A stretch of DNA of 64,000 nt, from the NCBI RefSeq assembly GCF_000772965.1, contig NZ_JPVQ01000014.1:23672-87671 (forward strand), given 5' to 3'. Shown here piece after piece: positions 46,250 to 55,343 of the stretch (positions are counted from its first letter, which is position 1; every line of letters starts with the position of its first letter). The stretch is from Ureibacillus massiliensis 4400831 = CIP 108448 = CCUG 49529. Lineage in GTDB: Bacteria; Bacillota; Bacilli; Bacillales_A; Planococcaceae. The translations under genes and the position numbers were made by a program. The notes beneath the pieces were generated by a model. The model was not told where the DNA came from. It saw only the letters and a program-made list of their open reading frames with translations, and made no database searches.

Positions 46250-47767
46250 TTATTTACTCAGTTGAACATTATATAGGTCATTTAACATTTCGATTTTCTT
46301 TTCAATTGCATCTTCAAAGGTCATAATGTATGCCGCCGGATCTTTTGGATTATGGAATTGTGTAATTTTGCCCGTTTTAGGGTTTACAAATTTTGAAGAG
46401 GCGCCACAGCCAATCCCTAAAATAGTTTGAACTTCTTCCATAATAACAATATTGTATATGCTCTCTTCACCAGGCTTACAGTAGCCAACATTCTCTAAGT
46501 TTCCTAGGATATTCTTTTGGCGGTATAAGTAATAAGGCACATACCCATTTTCCTTCGTCCAACGGCTTGCCATATCCATCATTTCAGATACAGTGTTGCG
46601 ATCTGCTACTTTATATTTGTCTTTATTGCGTGTCATTTCTGAGGCACGTTTAAAGGATAGCGTATGCACTGTTAACGATTCAGGCTGTAATTTTTCAGAT
46701 TCATCTAATGAATGCTGGAATTCTTCAATTCCTTCATTCGGTAATCCGATAATTAAATCCATATTAATATTCTTCATCCCTAAATTTCGTGATAACCAAA
46801 ACTTATCCACCGTTTCTTGTACTGTATGATGTCGGCCAATTGCTTTTAGTGTCTCATCTGTATAGCTTTGAGGATTTACTGAAATACGGTCAATTCCCCA
46901 TTTTTTCAATACTTCAATTTTTTCAGGAGTAATTGTATCTGGGCGACCTGCTTCTACTGTAATTTCCCGAATTGATTCTGGATTTGGGAATGATTCAAAC
47001 ATCGTTTTATATAAGGCATCCATTTCATCTGCTTCAATGGAAGTAGGTGTTCCCCCACCCCAATAAACAGAAGTGATGTTCATATTATTCTCTTTTAACC
47101 ATTTCCCCATGGCACGGATTTCTATATGCAATCCATCTATAAAAGATTCCACTCGTCCTTGTTTACGGTTTGCGCCAATGGCATAAGCAGGGAAGGTACA
47201 ATAAGCACATTTTGTTGGACAAAATGGTACACCAATATAAACTGAAAGCTCTTTTCCGATTTCATCAAGATCTGGTATTGTCACTAATTGGCGTTCTACA
47301 ATTGCCTTCATTAATGAAATCTTTGCATCAGAAATTCGGAAATCTTCTTTCAACACTTCTGCAATTTGATCATCTGAAAATCCTTGCTTGCGATACTTGT
47401 GGTATAGCTTTGTCGGTCTAACGCCAGTTAAAATACCCCATTCCTGCGTCATACCTGTATATTGCTCAAGGACATCTAACATCACGTGGCTTAAAGCACG
47501 TTTCATTCGTATACCTTGTTCTTTTTCAGTTCCTTCAGTTTTATAGCCAATAGAATATCGGCTTGTATATGTTTGACCATCGACCGTTAATTCGCTTGCT
47601 GTATGAATTGTATAGTCTCGATCGATAGAATGCTCAAATTGAATAGACATATCTGCTTCTTCAGACTTTATCGTAATCTTGGAGTCCTCATAAAACAAAT
47701 TCGCTATATGATTTAATACACGATTCCAATCCTCTTTAAATTGTTCGTTCACTTGTATTGTTTTCAT
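46250..47767 (-). CDS. hemZ: HemZ, radical-SAM coproporphyrinogen dehydrogenase-like protein
   Basis: A 505-residue radical-SAM protein with the iron-sulfur motif CPTKCAYCTF (CxxxCxxC, about residue 178), GGGTPTSIEADEMD and EAGRPDTITPEK. The N-terminal about 165 residues are an extension absent from HemN/HemW and typical of HemZ of Bacillus and clostridia. It is annotated as an oxygen-independent coproporphyrinogen dehydrogenase, though that activity is doubtful because CgoX supplies the main route. It precedes yheA/yheB as in B. subtilis. Confidence 0.9.
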   Translation of the reverse strand: MKTIQVNEQFKEDWNRVLNHIANLFYEDSKITIKSEEADMSIQFEHSIDRDYTIHTASELTVDGQTYTSRYSIGYKTEGTEKEQGIRMKRALSHVMLDVLEQYTGMTQEWGILTGVRPTKLYHKYRKQGFSDDQIAEVLKEDFRISDAKISLMKAIVERQLVTIPDLDEIGKELSVYIGVPFCPTKCAYCTFPAYAIGANRKQGRVESFIDGLHIEIRAMGKWLKENNMNITSVYWGGGTPTSIEADEMDALYKTMFESFPNPESIREITVEAGRPDTITPEKIEVLKKWGIDRISVNPQSYTDETLKAIGRHHTVQETVDKFWLSRNLGMKNINMDLIIGLPNEGIEEFQHSLDESEKLQPESLTVHTLSFKRASEMTRNKDKYKVADRNTVSEMMDMASRWTKENGYVPYYLYRQKNILGNLENVGYCKPGEESIYNIVIMEEVQTILGIGCGASSKFVNPKTGKITQFHNPKDPAAYIMTFEDAIEKKIEMLNDLYNVQLSK

Positions 47768-47982
47768 ATATTGTTCTCACTTTCTACAATCATCAATAAT
47801 CATTAAAACACACTTTTTCTATTTTATCATTTCTAAATAGTAATCATGAATGAAAAGCTTTCCACAAAAGGCTATTTTAGATTAAATTATTAAAATAACG
47901 TAAATTATTGCGTGATATTCCACTAAATTTCCTTTTGATCGAATGAAAAGCGAAACAAACAATCTAATATTAAAGACAAATT

Positions 47983-48016
47983 AAAAGACCCCACAAAAAA
48001 TTGTGTGGCCTTTTAA
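47983..48016 (-). terminator. Terminator after yheA
   Basis: GGCCACACAA and TTGTGGGGTC (minus strand) pair around a 4-nt loop, followed by TTTTAATT. Confidence 0.75.
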
Positions 48017-48023
48017 AATATCA

Positions 48024-48368
48024 TTATAGTCCATCGTATAAAGATTGAATTGGTTTTACTATAATTTGATTTAATTCTTCTATGATTTTACTTAATCCCA
48101 TTTCAGCCTCTAACATTGCTAAAATTTTTGGATTTTGTTGTGCTAATTGTGCTGTTTTTTGAAGATACATATATTCATCTTCAAGTAGCTCTTCACCATT
48201 CATTTGCTTTTCTTGTAACTTCATTTGAATATCACGGAAGTTTGTAAAAAGTGTTTTTGCTTCTTCGTCGGCTCTTACGATGTCAACAGCTTCTTTTAAC
48301 GTTTGAAATTCATTTGTATTTACCAATTTACCTTCAAATTTGTTTATATCATCATAAATGTTTGTCAA
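48024..48368 (-). CDS. yheA: YlbF/YmcA-family protein YheA
   Basis: A 114-residue all-helical protein of the YlbF/YmcA (Com_YlbF) family. The conserved stretch is TLFTNFRDIQMKLQEKQMNGEEL. Relatives YlbF and YmcA form an iron-sulfur complex that modulates RNase Y; YheA itself has no settled role. TTG 48368 is chosen because it aligns with family starts and follows GAGAGTGGGA; a GTG at 48380 falls inside that SD-like stretch. It is 49 nt downstream of yheB. Confidence 0.85.
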   Translation of the reverse strand: MTNIYDDINKFEGKLVNTNEFQTLKEAVDIVRADEEAKTLFTNFRDIQMKLQEKQMNGEELLEDEYMYLQKTAQLAQQNPKILAMLEAEMGLSKIIEELNQIIVKPIQSLYDGL

Positions 48369-48416
48369 AAAATTTCCCACTCTCGTTTTTATTTGGTCAT
48401 TCTGTATAGAGACTCA

Positions 48417-49562
48417 TTAACTTAACAATAACACAATCAAGCCTTGAACAATACCAATAACTCCACCTAATACAGCACCAAGCACTGTAATCATTTTCAA
48501 TTCTCGATTCGCAACATTAAGTACCAGCTCTTCTAATTTTTCTATTGGGAAGGAATCGACTTGTTCCCTTACAACCTCTTGAAGGTTTAGTCTCATCACA
48601 ATTTCCTCAAGTTTACTTTCAGCAAGGGCAAAACCCTTCTCGATAAGCTTCGGTAGTAATTCCATTGTGACGTACTCACTGCCTTTTGGCCAATAATCGT
48701 TAATATGTTTATTTAAACGTTCTTCAATGGCCAATTCCTTTTTCGCATAGGCTTGAACCTTTTCAATAATCAGATCAAACTCTATTTCATGCAAAAAATT
48801 CTCAGCAGGCTGTTGCTTTAACTTATCCCATTCCTGATTAAAAACGTTAATCAATAAAGTTTTAGCACCTGGGGAATTTAAAAATTTAAGAATTTCTTTT
48901 TGTACTCTACCGACGATTGTATTGGAATCGCCAAAGAGCATTTGAATCATTCCACCAATGGTTCCTTTTGAAGATAAGAAGTCATCCATCATATTTCTTA
49001 TCGTCATCTCACCTTTTGAGGAAGTGAAATACTCTTCACCTTTTTTTAAGATATAATCAGCAGCTACTGGTATTTTACTTTCAATCGCATGCAGCACATT
49101 ATCAGGTATAATTTGCTCAATGGACTTCGTAGATAATGTATTCCTTACGTTAAGTATCTGTGATTCAATGACTGCATCCACTTTTCCGTTTACAGTGTTT
49201 GGTAAGTCTTGTAATCCGAAAAACTTAGCCCAGTCTAGTATCGTTTTTTCATTTGTAAAAATGCTTTTCTCAACAGTCTTTTGGGCAAATTGTAAAACGA
49301 CATTTCGAATTTCCTCGGATAACAATTTTTTTCTGAATACTTCAGGAGTCAGTAAATAATTCGTTACCGTAGTTCCTAATTGTTTCGCTATTTCCCCACG
49401 TCTTTTCGGGATCAACCCTGGTGTTAATGGGAGTCGCCAAGATTTAATATAGATTGCATGATGTGGGCGAAAAAGCATTTTAATGGCAAGAAAATTAGTA
49501 AAACCACCAATTACTGCACCGATTACTGCCATAAAAAGTATTAATATGATTGGGTTATCCAT
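48417..49562 (-). CDS. yheB: DUF445 membrane protein YheB
   Basis: A 381-residue protein with membrane helices at both ends (residues about 3-25 and 358-378), enclosing a long helical DUF445 region. It begins ILILFMAVIGAVIGGFTNFLAIKMLFRPH and ends GAVLGGVIGIVQGLIVLLL. B. subtilis YheB is similar and is encoded next to yheA; it has been found on the spore or membrane, but the biochemical role is unknown. GAGTGG precedes the ATG. Confidence 0.88.
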   Translation of the reverse strand: MDNPIILILFMAVIGAVIGGFTNFLAIKMLFRPHHAIYIKSWRLPLTPGLIPKRRGEIAKQLGTTVTNYLLTPEVFRKKLLSEEIRNVVLQFAQKTVEKSIFTNEKTILDWAKFFGLQDLPNTVNGKVDAVIESQILNVRNTLSTKSIEQIIPDNVLHAIESKIPVAADYILKKGEEYFTSSKGEMTIRNMMDDFLSSKGTIGGMIQMLFGDSNTIVGRVQKEILKFLNSPGAKTLLINVFNQEWDKLKQQPAENFLHEIEFDLIIEKVQAYAKKELAIEERLNKHINDYWPKGSEYVTMELLPKLIEKGFALAESKLEEIVMRLNLQEVVREQVDSFPIEKLEELVLNVANRELKMITVLGAVLGGVIGIVQGLIVLLLS

Positions 49563-49692
49563 TTATCAATCCACTCGCTTCTTTCAAACTATTTTCCATT
49601 ATAACAAAGGATTATTTTGTAACATAATGTTAGCCTTCTTTTCTATCTTCTAGTACGATTGAATGAAAGAGAGGTTTCAAAGGGGGAGCAAA

Positions 49693-49896
49693 ATGATTAC
49701 ACATTTCCGATTCAAACCATTATTTGAAAATACCCAATTACCTGGTTGGGCTATCTCATTTTATTACAAACAAAAATATTACACAGGGGAATATAAAAAG
49801 GACGGCAGTATTAAATGGATGGGCGATACGCCCGATGACCTTCTAATAGTAGAGAAACAAATTCATGAATATATGTTGTTTCATGTTTACGAATAA
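49693..49896 (+). CDS. yheE: YheE-like small protein
   Basis: A 67-residue protein, MITHFRFKPLFENTQLPGW..., ending IHEYMLFHVYE. It matches B. subtilis YheE (which ends IHELMLYHVYE) in sequence and in position between yheB and yheHI. The ATG at 49693 follows GGGGGAG; an ATG at 49663 is upstream of the SD. Function unknown. Confidence 0.85.
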   Translation: MITHFRFKPLFENTQLPGWAISFYYKQKYYTGEYKKDGSIKWMGDTPDDLLIVEKQIHEYMLFHVYE

Positions 49897-49910
49897 AAAA
49901 TGCCGGCATA

Positions 49911-51653
49911 TTATGTTGTGCCTGGCATTTTTCCCGATTGTAACTGGTACATCGTTTCATAACGTCCACCTAGAGCAATCAATTCATCATGTGTACCTTG
50001 TTCTACAATTTCACCGCGGTCTAATACTAAAATTTGATCAGCATTTTTTATGGTCGATAAGCGGTGGGCAATGATAAAGGTTGTTCGCCCTTGTTTTAAT
50101 ACGTCCATCGCATGCTGTATTACTTCCTCAGTTTCTGTATCAATATTACTTGTTGCCTCATCTAAAATTAAAATCGATGGATTGAATGCTAACGCCCTTG
50201 CAAAGGAGATTAATTGCCTTTGACCTGAAGATAAGGTACTTCCTTTTTCTATCACTGGCTCATCTATTCCTTCTTCGAGATTTTTTAGTACACGCTCTCC
50301 ACCAACTGCTATGAGCGCCTTTTCTATCGTTTCTCTTGTAATTCGTGGGTCGTCTAGACTAATGTTGCTTGCTATTGTTCCAGAAAACAGGTAGGGATCC
50401 TGAAGCACAATTCCCATATGTTCTCGAATCGTTTGTCTCGGTAAAGTCGAAACATCTATTCCATCAATATATATTTTCCCATTTTGCGGATCATAGAAGC
50501 GGAAGAGTAAATTCATAATAGAGCTTTTTCCTGAGCCTGTATGACCAACTAGTGCAATGGTTTCTCCCTTTTTCGCTTCAAAGCTTATATTTTTTAATAC
50601 ATATTCATCCTTTTGATAAGCGAAGGATACATTTTCAAATACGACATTTCCTTCGTAGCGTGGAATCGACTTTTCACTTACTTCTTCTCCACTTTGATCG
50701 AGCAATTCAAAAACACGAGTTCCTGCTACGAGCGAGCGCTCCAGCTGAGAAAACTGGCTAACAATACTGACAATCGGATTAAACAATCGAGTCGTATAAT
50801 CAACAAAGGCATATAAGGTACCGGCTGTTACGATTTCCGCTGTATTCATTGATTGGGTTCCAAAGTAAAATATAAACACTGTTAATATTAATAGACGCAG
50901 CACAGAAACTAAATTATAGGAAGTTCCAGAATCTAAAAATAATAGCTTTCGTTGGTATTCAAAATGCTCATCATTTAAAGAGGCAAATTCCTTTTTCATT
51001 TGATCTTCACGTTTAAACGCTTGAATGATATTCATCCCGTGAATAGATTCATTAATCATTCCATTAATATCAGCAATTTTTGCCCGAATGACTTGGTTAT
51101 ATTTCGATGCAAATTTTCGGTAGCCAATCATCCATAGATAAATAACTGGCACAATGACTAAAGCGATTAATGCCATTTGCCAATTTAAAATAAATAGCGC
51201 GACATAAACACCGAATATTGAAATAAAGCTTGTAACAAATTGAGATAATACTTGAACATATAAATTCCGAATCGCCTCAGTATCATTTGTGACTCTTGCA
51301 ACAATTTTTCCAGCAGGTAGACTATCAAAGTACTGTATAGGCAACTTTTGAATATGTCCAAAAACGTCTTGTCTTAGCTTTTGTACAACTCGGTTGGCTC
51401 CAATTTGAAGATAGATATACATAAAGTATCTAAGTACTGCTGTCAAAATCTCCAGAAAAAGAAATATAGCTAGCAAAATGACTATTGGCTCAACATCTAA
51501 AAAACCAGGTGTCATATGTGTATCAATGATATATTTTGCGATAAATGGACCTGCTAAATCTGTTGCCACAGCAATAGTCAATAAAATTAGACCCATTATA
51601 ATTGGCCTTTTAAACTTCATTGCATAGATAAATAGGCGTCTACTCGTACTCAT
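49911..51653 (-). CDS. bmrD: Multidrug ABC half-transporter YheH/BmrD
   Basis: A 580-residue exporter half: six membrane helices (about 15-310) fused to an ATPase domain. Walker A is GHTGSGKSSIMNL, the signature LSSGQRQLISFAR and Walker B ILILDEATSNID, with the catalytic Glu present. It overlaps bmrC by 4 nt. In B. subtilis BmrC and BmrD form a heterodimer that exports several drugs. The protein is about 90 residues shorter than B. subtilis BmrD (673), which has an additional extracellular insertion. Confidence 0.9.
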   Translation of the reverse strand: MSTSRRLFIYAMKFKRPIIMGLILLTIAVATDLAGPFIAKYIIDTHMTPGFLDVEPIVILLAIFLFLEILTAVLRYFMYIYLQIGANRVVQKLRQDVFGHIQKLPIQYFDSLPAGKIVARVTNDTEAIRNLYVQVLSQFVTSFISIFGVYVALFILNWQMALIALVIVPVIYLWMIGYRKFASKYNQVIRAKIADINGMINESIHGMNIIQAFKREDQMKKEFASLNDEHFEYQRKLLFLDSGTSYNLVSVLRLLILTVFIFYFGTQSMNTAEIVTAGTLYAFVDYTTRLFNPIVSIVSQFSQLERSLVAGTRVFELLDQSGEEVSEKSIPRYEGNVVFENVSFAYQKDEYVLKNISFEAKKGETIALVGHTGSGKSSIMNLLFRFYDPQNGKIYIDGIDVSTLPRQTIREHMGIVLQDPYLFSGTIASNISLDDPRITRETIEKALIAVGGERVLKNLEEGIDEPVIEKGSTLSSGQRQLISFARALAFNPSILILDEATSNIDTETEEVIQHAMDVLKQGRTTFIIAHRLSTIKNADQILVLDRGEIVEQGTHDELIALGGRYETMYQLQSGKMPGTT

Positions 51654-53395
51654 TCTGAGGACACCTCCTCAAGCTGCTGGCGATCGTATTGCTCCTTGTA
51701 CCAGCCTCCCTTTGATAACAGTTCTTCATGGGTCCCCTCTTCAACAATAGCCCCTTCATCCAATACAATAATCCAATCTGCATGTTGAATTGCTGATAAT
51801 CGATGTGTAGTGATGATTGTTGTTTTCCCTTTTCTTTCTTTTTGTATATTTTCTATTATCTTTCTTTCAGTTTTTGCATCTACCGCTGATAAGGAATCAT
51901 CTAAAATTAAAATTTCTGGATTTTTAATTAATGCCCTTGCAATAGATACACGCTGCTTCTGTCCTCCAGATAAAGAAACACCCTTTTCACCGACAAGAGT
52001 TTCAATTCCTAACGGAAGACTTTTTAGATCCTTTTCAAAGTTTGCTAATCGGATAGCTTCATGTAACTGTTCATCAGTTGCATCCTCTTTACCAAACAAT
52101 ATGTTTTCTTTTATCGTTCTTGAAAATAATACATGGTCCTGAGGGACATAACCTATCCACTGTAAAATTTGTTCTTTTGATAACGTTGAAATATCCACAT
52201 CTGCTATAGTAAATTGACCTTCCCCAATTGGATATTCTCTAAGAAGCTGTTTCACAAAGGTTGTTTTCCCAGCACCTGTTTTCCCTACAACTCCAAGGGT
52301 TTCACCTTTTTTAATATTCAATGTGATACGCTGTAAATTTTGAAAATGTGAAAGTGGATATTGGAATGAAAACTCATTAAACCCTATGGATGAAACTTCT
52401 TCAATCTGATCGGGTTGTTGAGGATCTTTTACATCTTGCTCATAGCTTAACGTTTCCTGTACTCGATCTAAAGAAGCGTTCCCCTGTTGCATCACATTGA
52501 TTAACTCTCCTATAGCAATAATCGGCCAAGTTGCTAATCCAAGGTAAATGGTAAACGATACTATTTGGCCGACTGTTAATTCTCCTGTAGATACGAGAAA
52601 AGCACCATAACCTAAAGTAATAATGTAAGTTAGTCCAGTCCCTAATTTTGTAATAGGGCCAAATAATGCATTTATTTTTGCCACATGGATATTTTTAAAA
52701 AATACTTCTTCACTCATATTACGGAATTTCTCTTCATCTTTCTTCTCTTGAACATATGCTCGAACAACTCTTACTCCCGCAACAGATTCCAAGACACTAT
52801 CATTCAATTGACCAAAGGAAGATTGGGCAGCTATATAACGTTCATGGACTAATTTACCGATAAGCTGCATTAAAATAGCGATTATTGGAATTGGAATCAT
52901 CGCAACCGCCGTAAGCTTCCAAGAGATGAAAAATCCCATTGCAAAAATAATCGCACCGAAATAAAGTGTTGAATCAATTAATGTCATTACACCAAATCCA
53001 GCTGTTAGCGAAACAGCATTTAAATCATTTGTAGCACGCGCCATCAAGTCGCCCGTTCTATTTCTTTCATAAAAGGTAGGTGTCATCTTTAAAAATTGAT
53101 GCATTAATCTTCTTCTAAGTACCTTTTCTAACGTTATGGCACCACCGAATAACTGATATTGCCATATAAAATTCATCGCATAGCTACTGAAAATGATGAC
53201 AAGTAAAACCGTCACATAATAAGTTAAGGATTGATTAGTCATTGTATTGGTCGTAATTTCATCAATTCCTAAACCAAGTATATACGGTGGTAAAACTTCT
53301 ATTATACTTGCGACGATAAGTAATATAATTGCGAATGAATATCTCTTCCAATGTTCTTTAAAAAACCATTTTAATTTGATGAGAACATCAAACAT
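51650..53395 (-). CDS. bmrC: Multidrug ABC half-transporter YheI/BmrC
   Basis: A 581-residue exporter half. Six membrane helices are followed by an ATPase with Walker A GKTGAGKTTFVKQ, signature LSGGQKQRVSIAR and Walker B ILILDDSLSAVD. The catalytic glutamate after Walker B is Asp here, the hallmark of the degenerate site of heterodimeric ABC exporters and identical to B. subtilis BmrC. The ATG at 53395 follows AAGAAGG. It is preceded by an attenuator leader (53534-53694), as in the bmrBCD operon. Confidence 0.92.
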   Translation of the reverse strand: MFDVLIKLKWFFKEHWKRYSFAIILLIVASIIEVLPPYILGLGIDEITTNTMTNQSLTYYVTVLLVIIFSSYAMNFIWQYQLFGGAITLEKVLRRRLMHQFLKMTPTFYERNRTGDLMARATNDLNAVSLTAGFGVMTLIDSTLYFGAIIFAMGFFISWKLTAVAMIPIPIIAILMQLIGKLVHERYIAAQSSFGQLNDSVLESVAGVRVVRAYVQEKKDEEKFRNMSEEVFFKNIHVAKINALFGPITKLGTGLTYIITLGYGAFLVSTGELTVGQIVSFTIYLGLATWPIIAIGELINVMQQGNASLDRVQETLSYEQDVKDPQQPDQIEEVSSIGFNEFSFQYPLSHFQNLQRITLNIKKGETLGVVGKTGAGKTTFVKQLLREYPIGEGQFTIADVDISTLSKEQILQWIGYVPQDHVLFSRTIKENILFGKEDATDEQLHEAIRLANFEKDLKSLPLGIETLVGEKGVSLSGGQKQRVSIARALIKNPEILILDDSLSAVDAKTERKIIENIQKERKGKTTIITTHRLSAIQHADWIIVLDEGAIVEEGTHEELLSKGGWYKEQYDRQQLEEVSSE

Positions 53396-53533
53396 GTTGC
53401 ACCTTCTTTCAATTAACAAAAATTTCTATATTGCATAAAATGATTTAAATTAGATATTTAATAAGATACCTAAAACCAAAAGTCATAGATAAAGTCTTTT
53501 CCATCGATACTATATCTTTTTATTTGTTTTGCC

Positions 53534-53567
53534 AAAAAAAATACACTCATCCCTATAGATAAGTGCC
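53534..53567 (-). terminator. Attenuator terminator upstream of bmrC
   Basis: On the minus strand CACTTATC and GATGAGTG pair (8 bp, one G-U) around TATAGG, followed by TATTTTTTTT. It lies between promoter and bmrC, about 140 nt before the start, so it must be bypassed for expression. Confidence 0.75.
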
Positions 53568-53621
53568 TAATAAAAGATACAGGCTTATACCTATACCTAA
53601 TCCATTTACTTTCTGTTTCAT
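53553..53621 (-). CDS. Putative BmrB-like leader peptide
   Basis: A 22-codon frame, MKQKVNGLGIGISLYLLLGTYL then TAG, whose last codons overlap the 5' arm of the attenuator terminator (53534-53567). A ribosome paused near its end would therefore disrupt the terminator, as in the ribosome-mediated attenuation of B. subtilis bmrBCD. The SD is not ideal: the only GGAGG lies 21 nt upstream, in a GGAGG/CCTCC hairpin (53631-53648). Translation is unproven. Confidence 0.5.
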   Translation of the reverse strand: MKQKVNGLGIGISLYLLLGTYL

Positions 53622-53664
53622 AATCAGAGTGGAGGTTCTTTATCCTCCAATCTCCCGTCATTAA

Positions 53665-53694
53665 ATGGTAGCATGCTCGAATTTCTTTCGTCAA
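53665..53694 (-). promoter_or_regulatory. Promoter of the bmr leader
   Basis: Minus-strand TTGACG (53694-53689), 18-nt spacer, TACCAT (53670-53665). The transcript would start near 53658 and run about 125 nt to the attenuator. In 53695-53839 I see nothing else but AT-rich DNA. Confidence 0.6.
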
Positions 53695-53853
53695 TTAAAA
53701 TTGGAAATATATGATAGGCTACTGTGATTATTCACGTAACTTTATAAAAGTTTTTTATTCCATTTTAATAGTTATTCATAATTTGTATTTTTTAAGGAAA
53801 TATTTTATCATTGTATTATTAATTTAATTTTTCTAAAGTAGGAGGTGTACTCT

Positions 53854-53910
53854 TTGTTCGCTTCCCTCATTCGGGTTTGGAACAAAGAACGTATTTGGAC
53901 GGAGACATAG
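53854..53910 (+). CDS. Possible 18-residue upstream peptide before the CNNM gene
   Basis: TTG 53854 lies 8 nt after a strong SD (AGGAGG, 53840-53845) and opens the frame MFASLIRVWNKERIWTET, stopping at TAG 53908-53910. That stop is inside the start region of the CNNM gene, which has no proper SD of its own. This may be a coupling leader; alternatively the SD serves the main gene through a sequence error. Confidence 0.35.
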   Translation: MFASLIRVWNKERIWTET

Positions 53911-55274
53911 TAGAGCTGACCATACGGTTAGCAGTATTTGCTATCCTTATTATCTTTTCAGGATTTTTCGTTGCAACAGAGTTTGCAATTGTAAAAGTGC
54001 GAGGAACTCGCATTGATCAATTAGTGGAAGAAGGACATAAAAAAGCCCTTAAAGCTAAAAAAGTAGTTAATAACTTGGACGAGTATTTATCCGCTTGTCA
54101 ATTAGGGATTACCATTACATCATTAGGTTTAGGTTGGTTAGGAGAACCTACAGTTGAAATACTTTTACATCCATTGTTTGAAGCAATCGGATTAGAAGGT
54201 ACTGCTGTATCAATTCTTTCATTCATTATTGCATTCTCAATTGTGACATTCCTACATGTGGTTGCCGGTGAATTAGCTCCAAAAACATTAGCTATTCAAC
54301 GTGCTGAATGGGTGACATTAAACTTCTCTGGAACATTACTTTTATTCCACAAAATTATGTATCCTTTTATTCATTTCTTAAATTTATCTGCTCGCGGTCT
54401 ATCAAAACTTTTTGGATTACAGCCTATGTCTGAAGGTGAAGATGCACATACTGAAGAAGAGCTTCGTATGATTATGGCAGACAGTTTAAAAAGCGGTGAA
54501 ATCAACCATTCAGAATATGAATATGTTAACAGTATTTTTGAATTCTCCAACCGCACAGCAAAAGAAATTATGGTGCCTCGAACTGAAATAGTAAGTTTCG
54601 AAAAAGACTTAACAGTTAAAGAAGTATTTGAAGTAATGGGTGTTGAACAATATACTCGTTATCCAGTAATTGATGGCGACAAAGACCACGTAATTGGACT
54701 TGTTAACTTAAAACATTTATTGACTGCGTATATAAAAAATCCTGTAAATGGCGATAAAAAAATCATCGACTATATGCAACCAATCATTCGAGTATTTGAA
54801 ACTGTTCCAGTTAGCGATTTACTACTTAAAATACAACATGAACGAATTCATATGGCCATTCTAATGGATGAATACGGTGGTACTTCAGGTTTAGTTACAA
54901 TTGAGGATATCATTGAGGAAATTGTTGGTGATATTCAAGATGAATTTGACCTCGATGAAATACCAGAAGTACAAGAAATTAGTGAGGGCCATTATATAAT
55001 AGATGCCAAAATGTTACTTGAAGAAGTAAATGATATGCTTGGTACTACCATTGAAGACGAAGATATCGATACAATTGGTGGTTGGTTCTTAACCCAACGT
55101 TTTGATGCTGTTGAAGGTGACAGTTTCGACTTTGAGGGGTACGAGTTTAAAATTAAAGAATTAGACGGCCATCATATCCTTTATTTAGAGGTAACAAAAT
55201 TACCAGAAGTAGATCCAGATGCGGATCAAGATTTAGATGAAGAGTTAAAACAAAAAGTAGAAGAAGATTATTAA
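53895..55274 (+). CDS. CNNM/CorC-type membrane protein with CBS domains
   Basis: A 459-residue protein of the HlyC/CorC (hemolysin-like) family. The CNNM membrane domain is at about 5-190 (FFVATEFAIVKVRGTRIDQL, LDEYLSACQLGITITSLGLG, VAGELAPKTLAIQ). Two CBS domains follow at about 210-335 (KEIMVPRTEIVSF, MAILMDEYGGTSGLVTIEDI), then a C-terminal CorC_HlyC domain. Relatives in Bacillus such as YhdP and MpfA export magnesium or modulate it. TTG 53895 is chosen from family starts (MDGDIVELTIRLAVF) but has a weak SD. Confidence 0.88.
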   Translation: MDGDIVELTIRLAVFAILIIFSGFFVATEFAIVKVRGTRIDQLVEEGHKKALKAKKVVNNLDEYLSACQLGITITSLGLGWLGEPTVEILLHPLFEAIGLEGTAVSILSFIIAFSIVTFLHVVAGELAPKTLAIQRAEWVTLNFSGTLLLFHKIMYPFIHFLNLSARGLSKLFGLQPMSEGEDAHTEEELRMIMADSLKSGEINHSEYEYVNSIFEFSNRTAKEIMVPRTEIVSFEKDLTVKEVFEVMGVEQYTRYPVIDGDKDHVIGLVNLKHLLTAYIKNPVNGDKKIIDYMQPIIRVFETVPVSDLLLKIQHERIHMAILMDEYGGTSGLVTIEDIIEEIVGDIQDEFDLDEIPEVQEISEGHYIIDAKMLLEEVNDMLGTTIEDEDIDTIGGWFLTQRFDAVEGDSFDFEGYEFKIKELDGHHILYLEVTKLPEVDPDADQDLDEELKQKVEEDY

Positions 55275-55276
55275 TC

Positions 55277-55310
55277 CTAACGACTTTCTGATAATCAGAA
55301 AGTCGTTTTA
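55277..55310 (+). terminator. Terminator after the CNNM gene
   Basis: AACGACTTTCTGA pairs perfectly with TCAGAAAGTCGTT around a 3-nt loop, followed by TTATC. Confidence 0.8.
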
Positions 55311-55343
55311 TCATGTTCTGAAGTCTTGCTTGGAGGAAACAAA

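Noticed and set aside
53470..53694. 74-codon minus-strand frame over the bmr leader
   Set aside because: Its start lies at or before the predicted transcription start and it reads through the attenuator hairpin; the shorter frame at 53553-53621 fits leader-peptide logic better.
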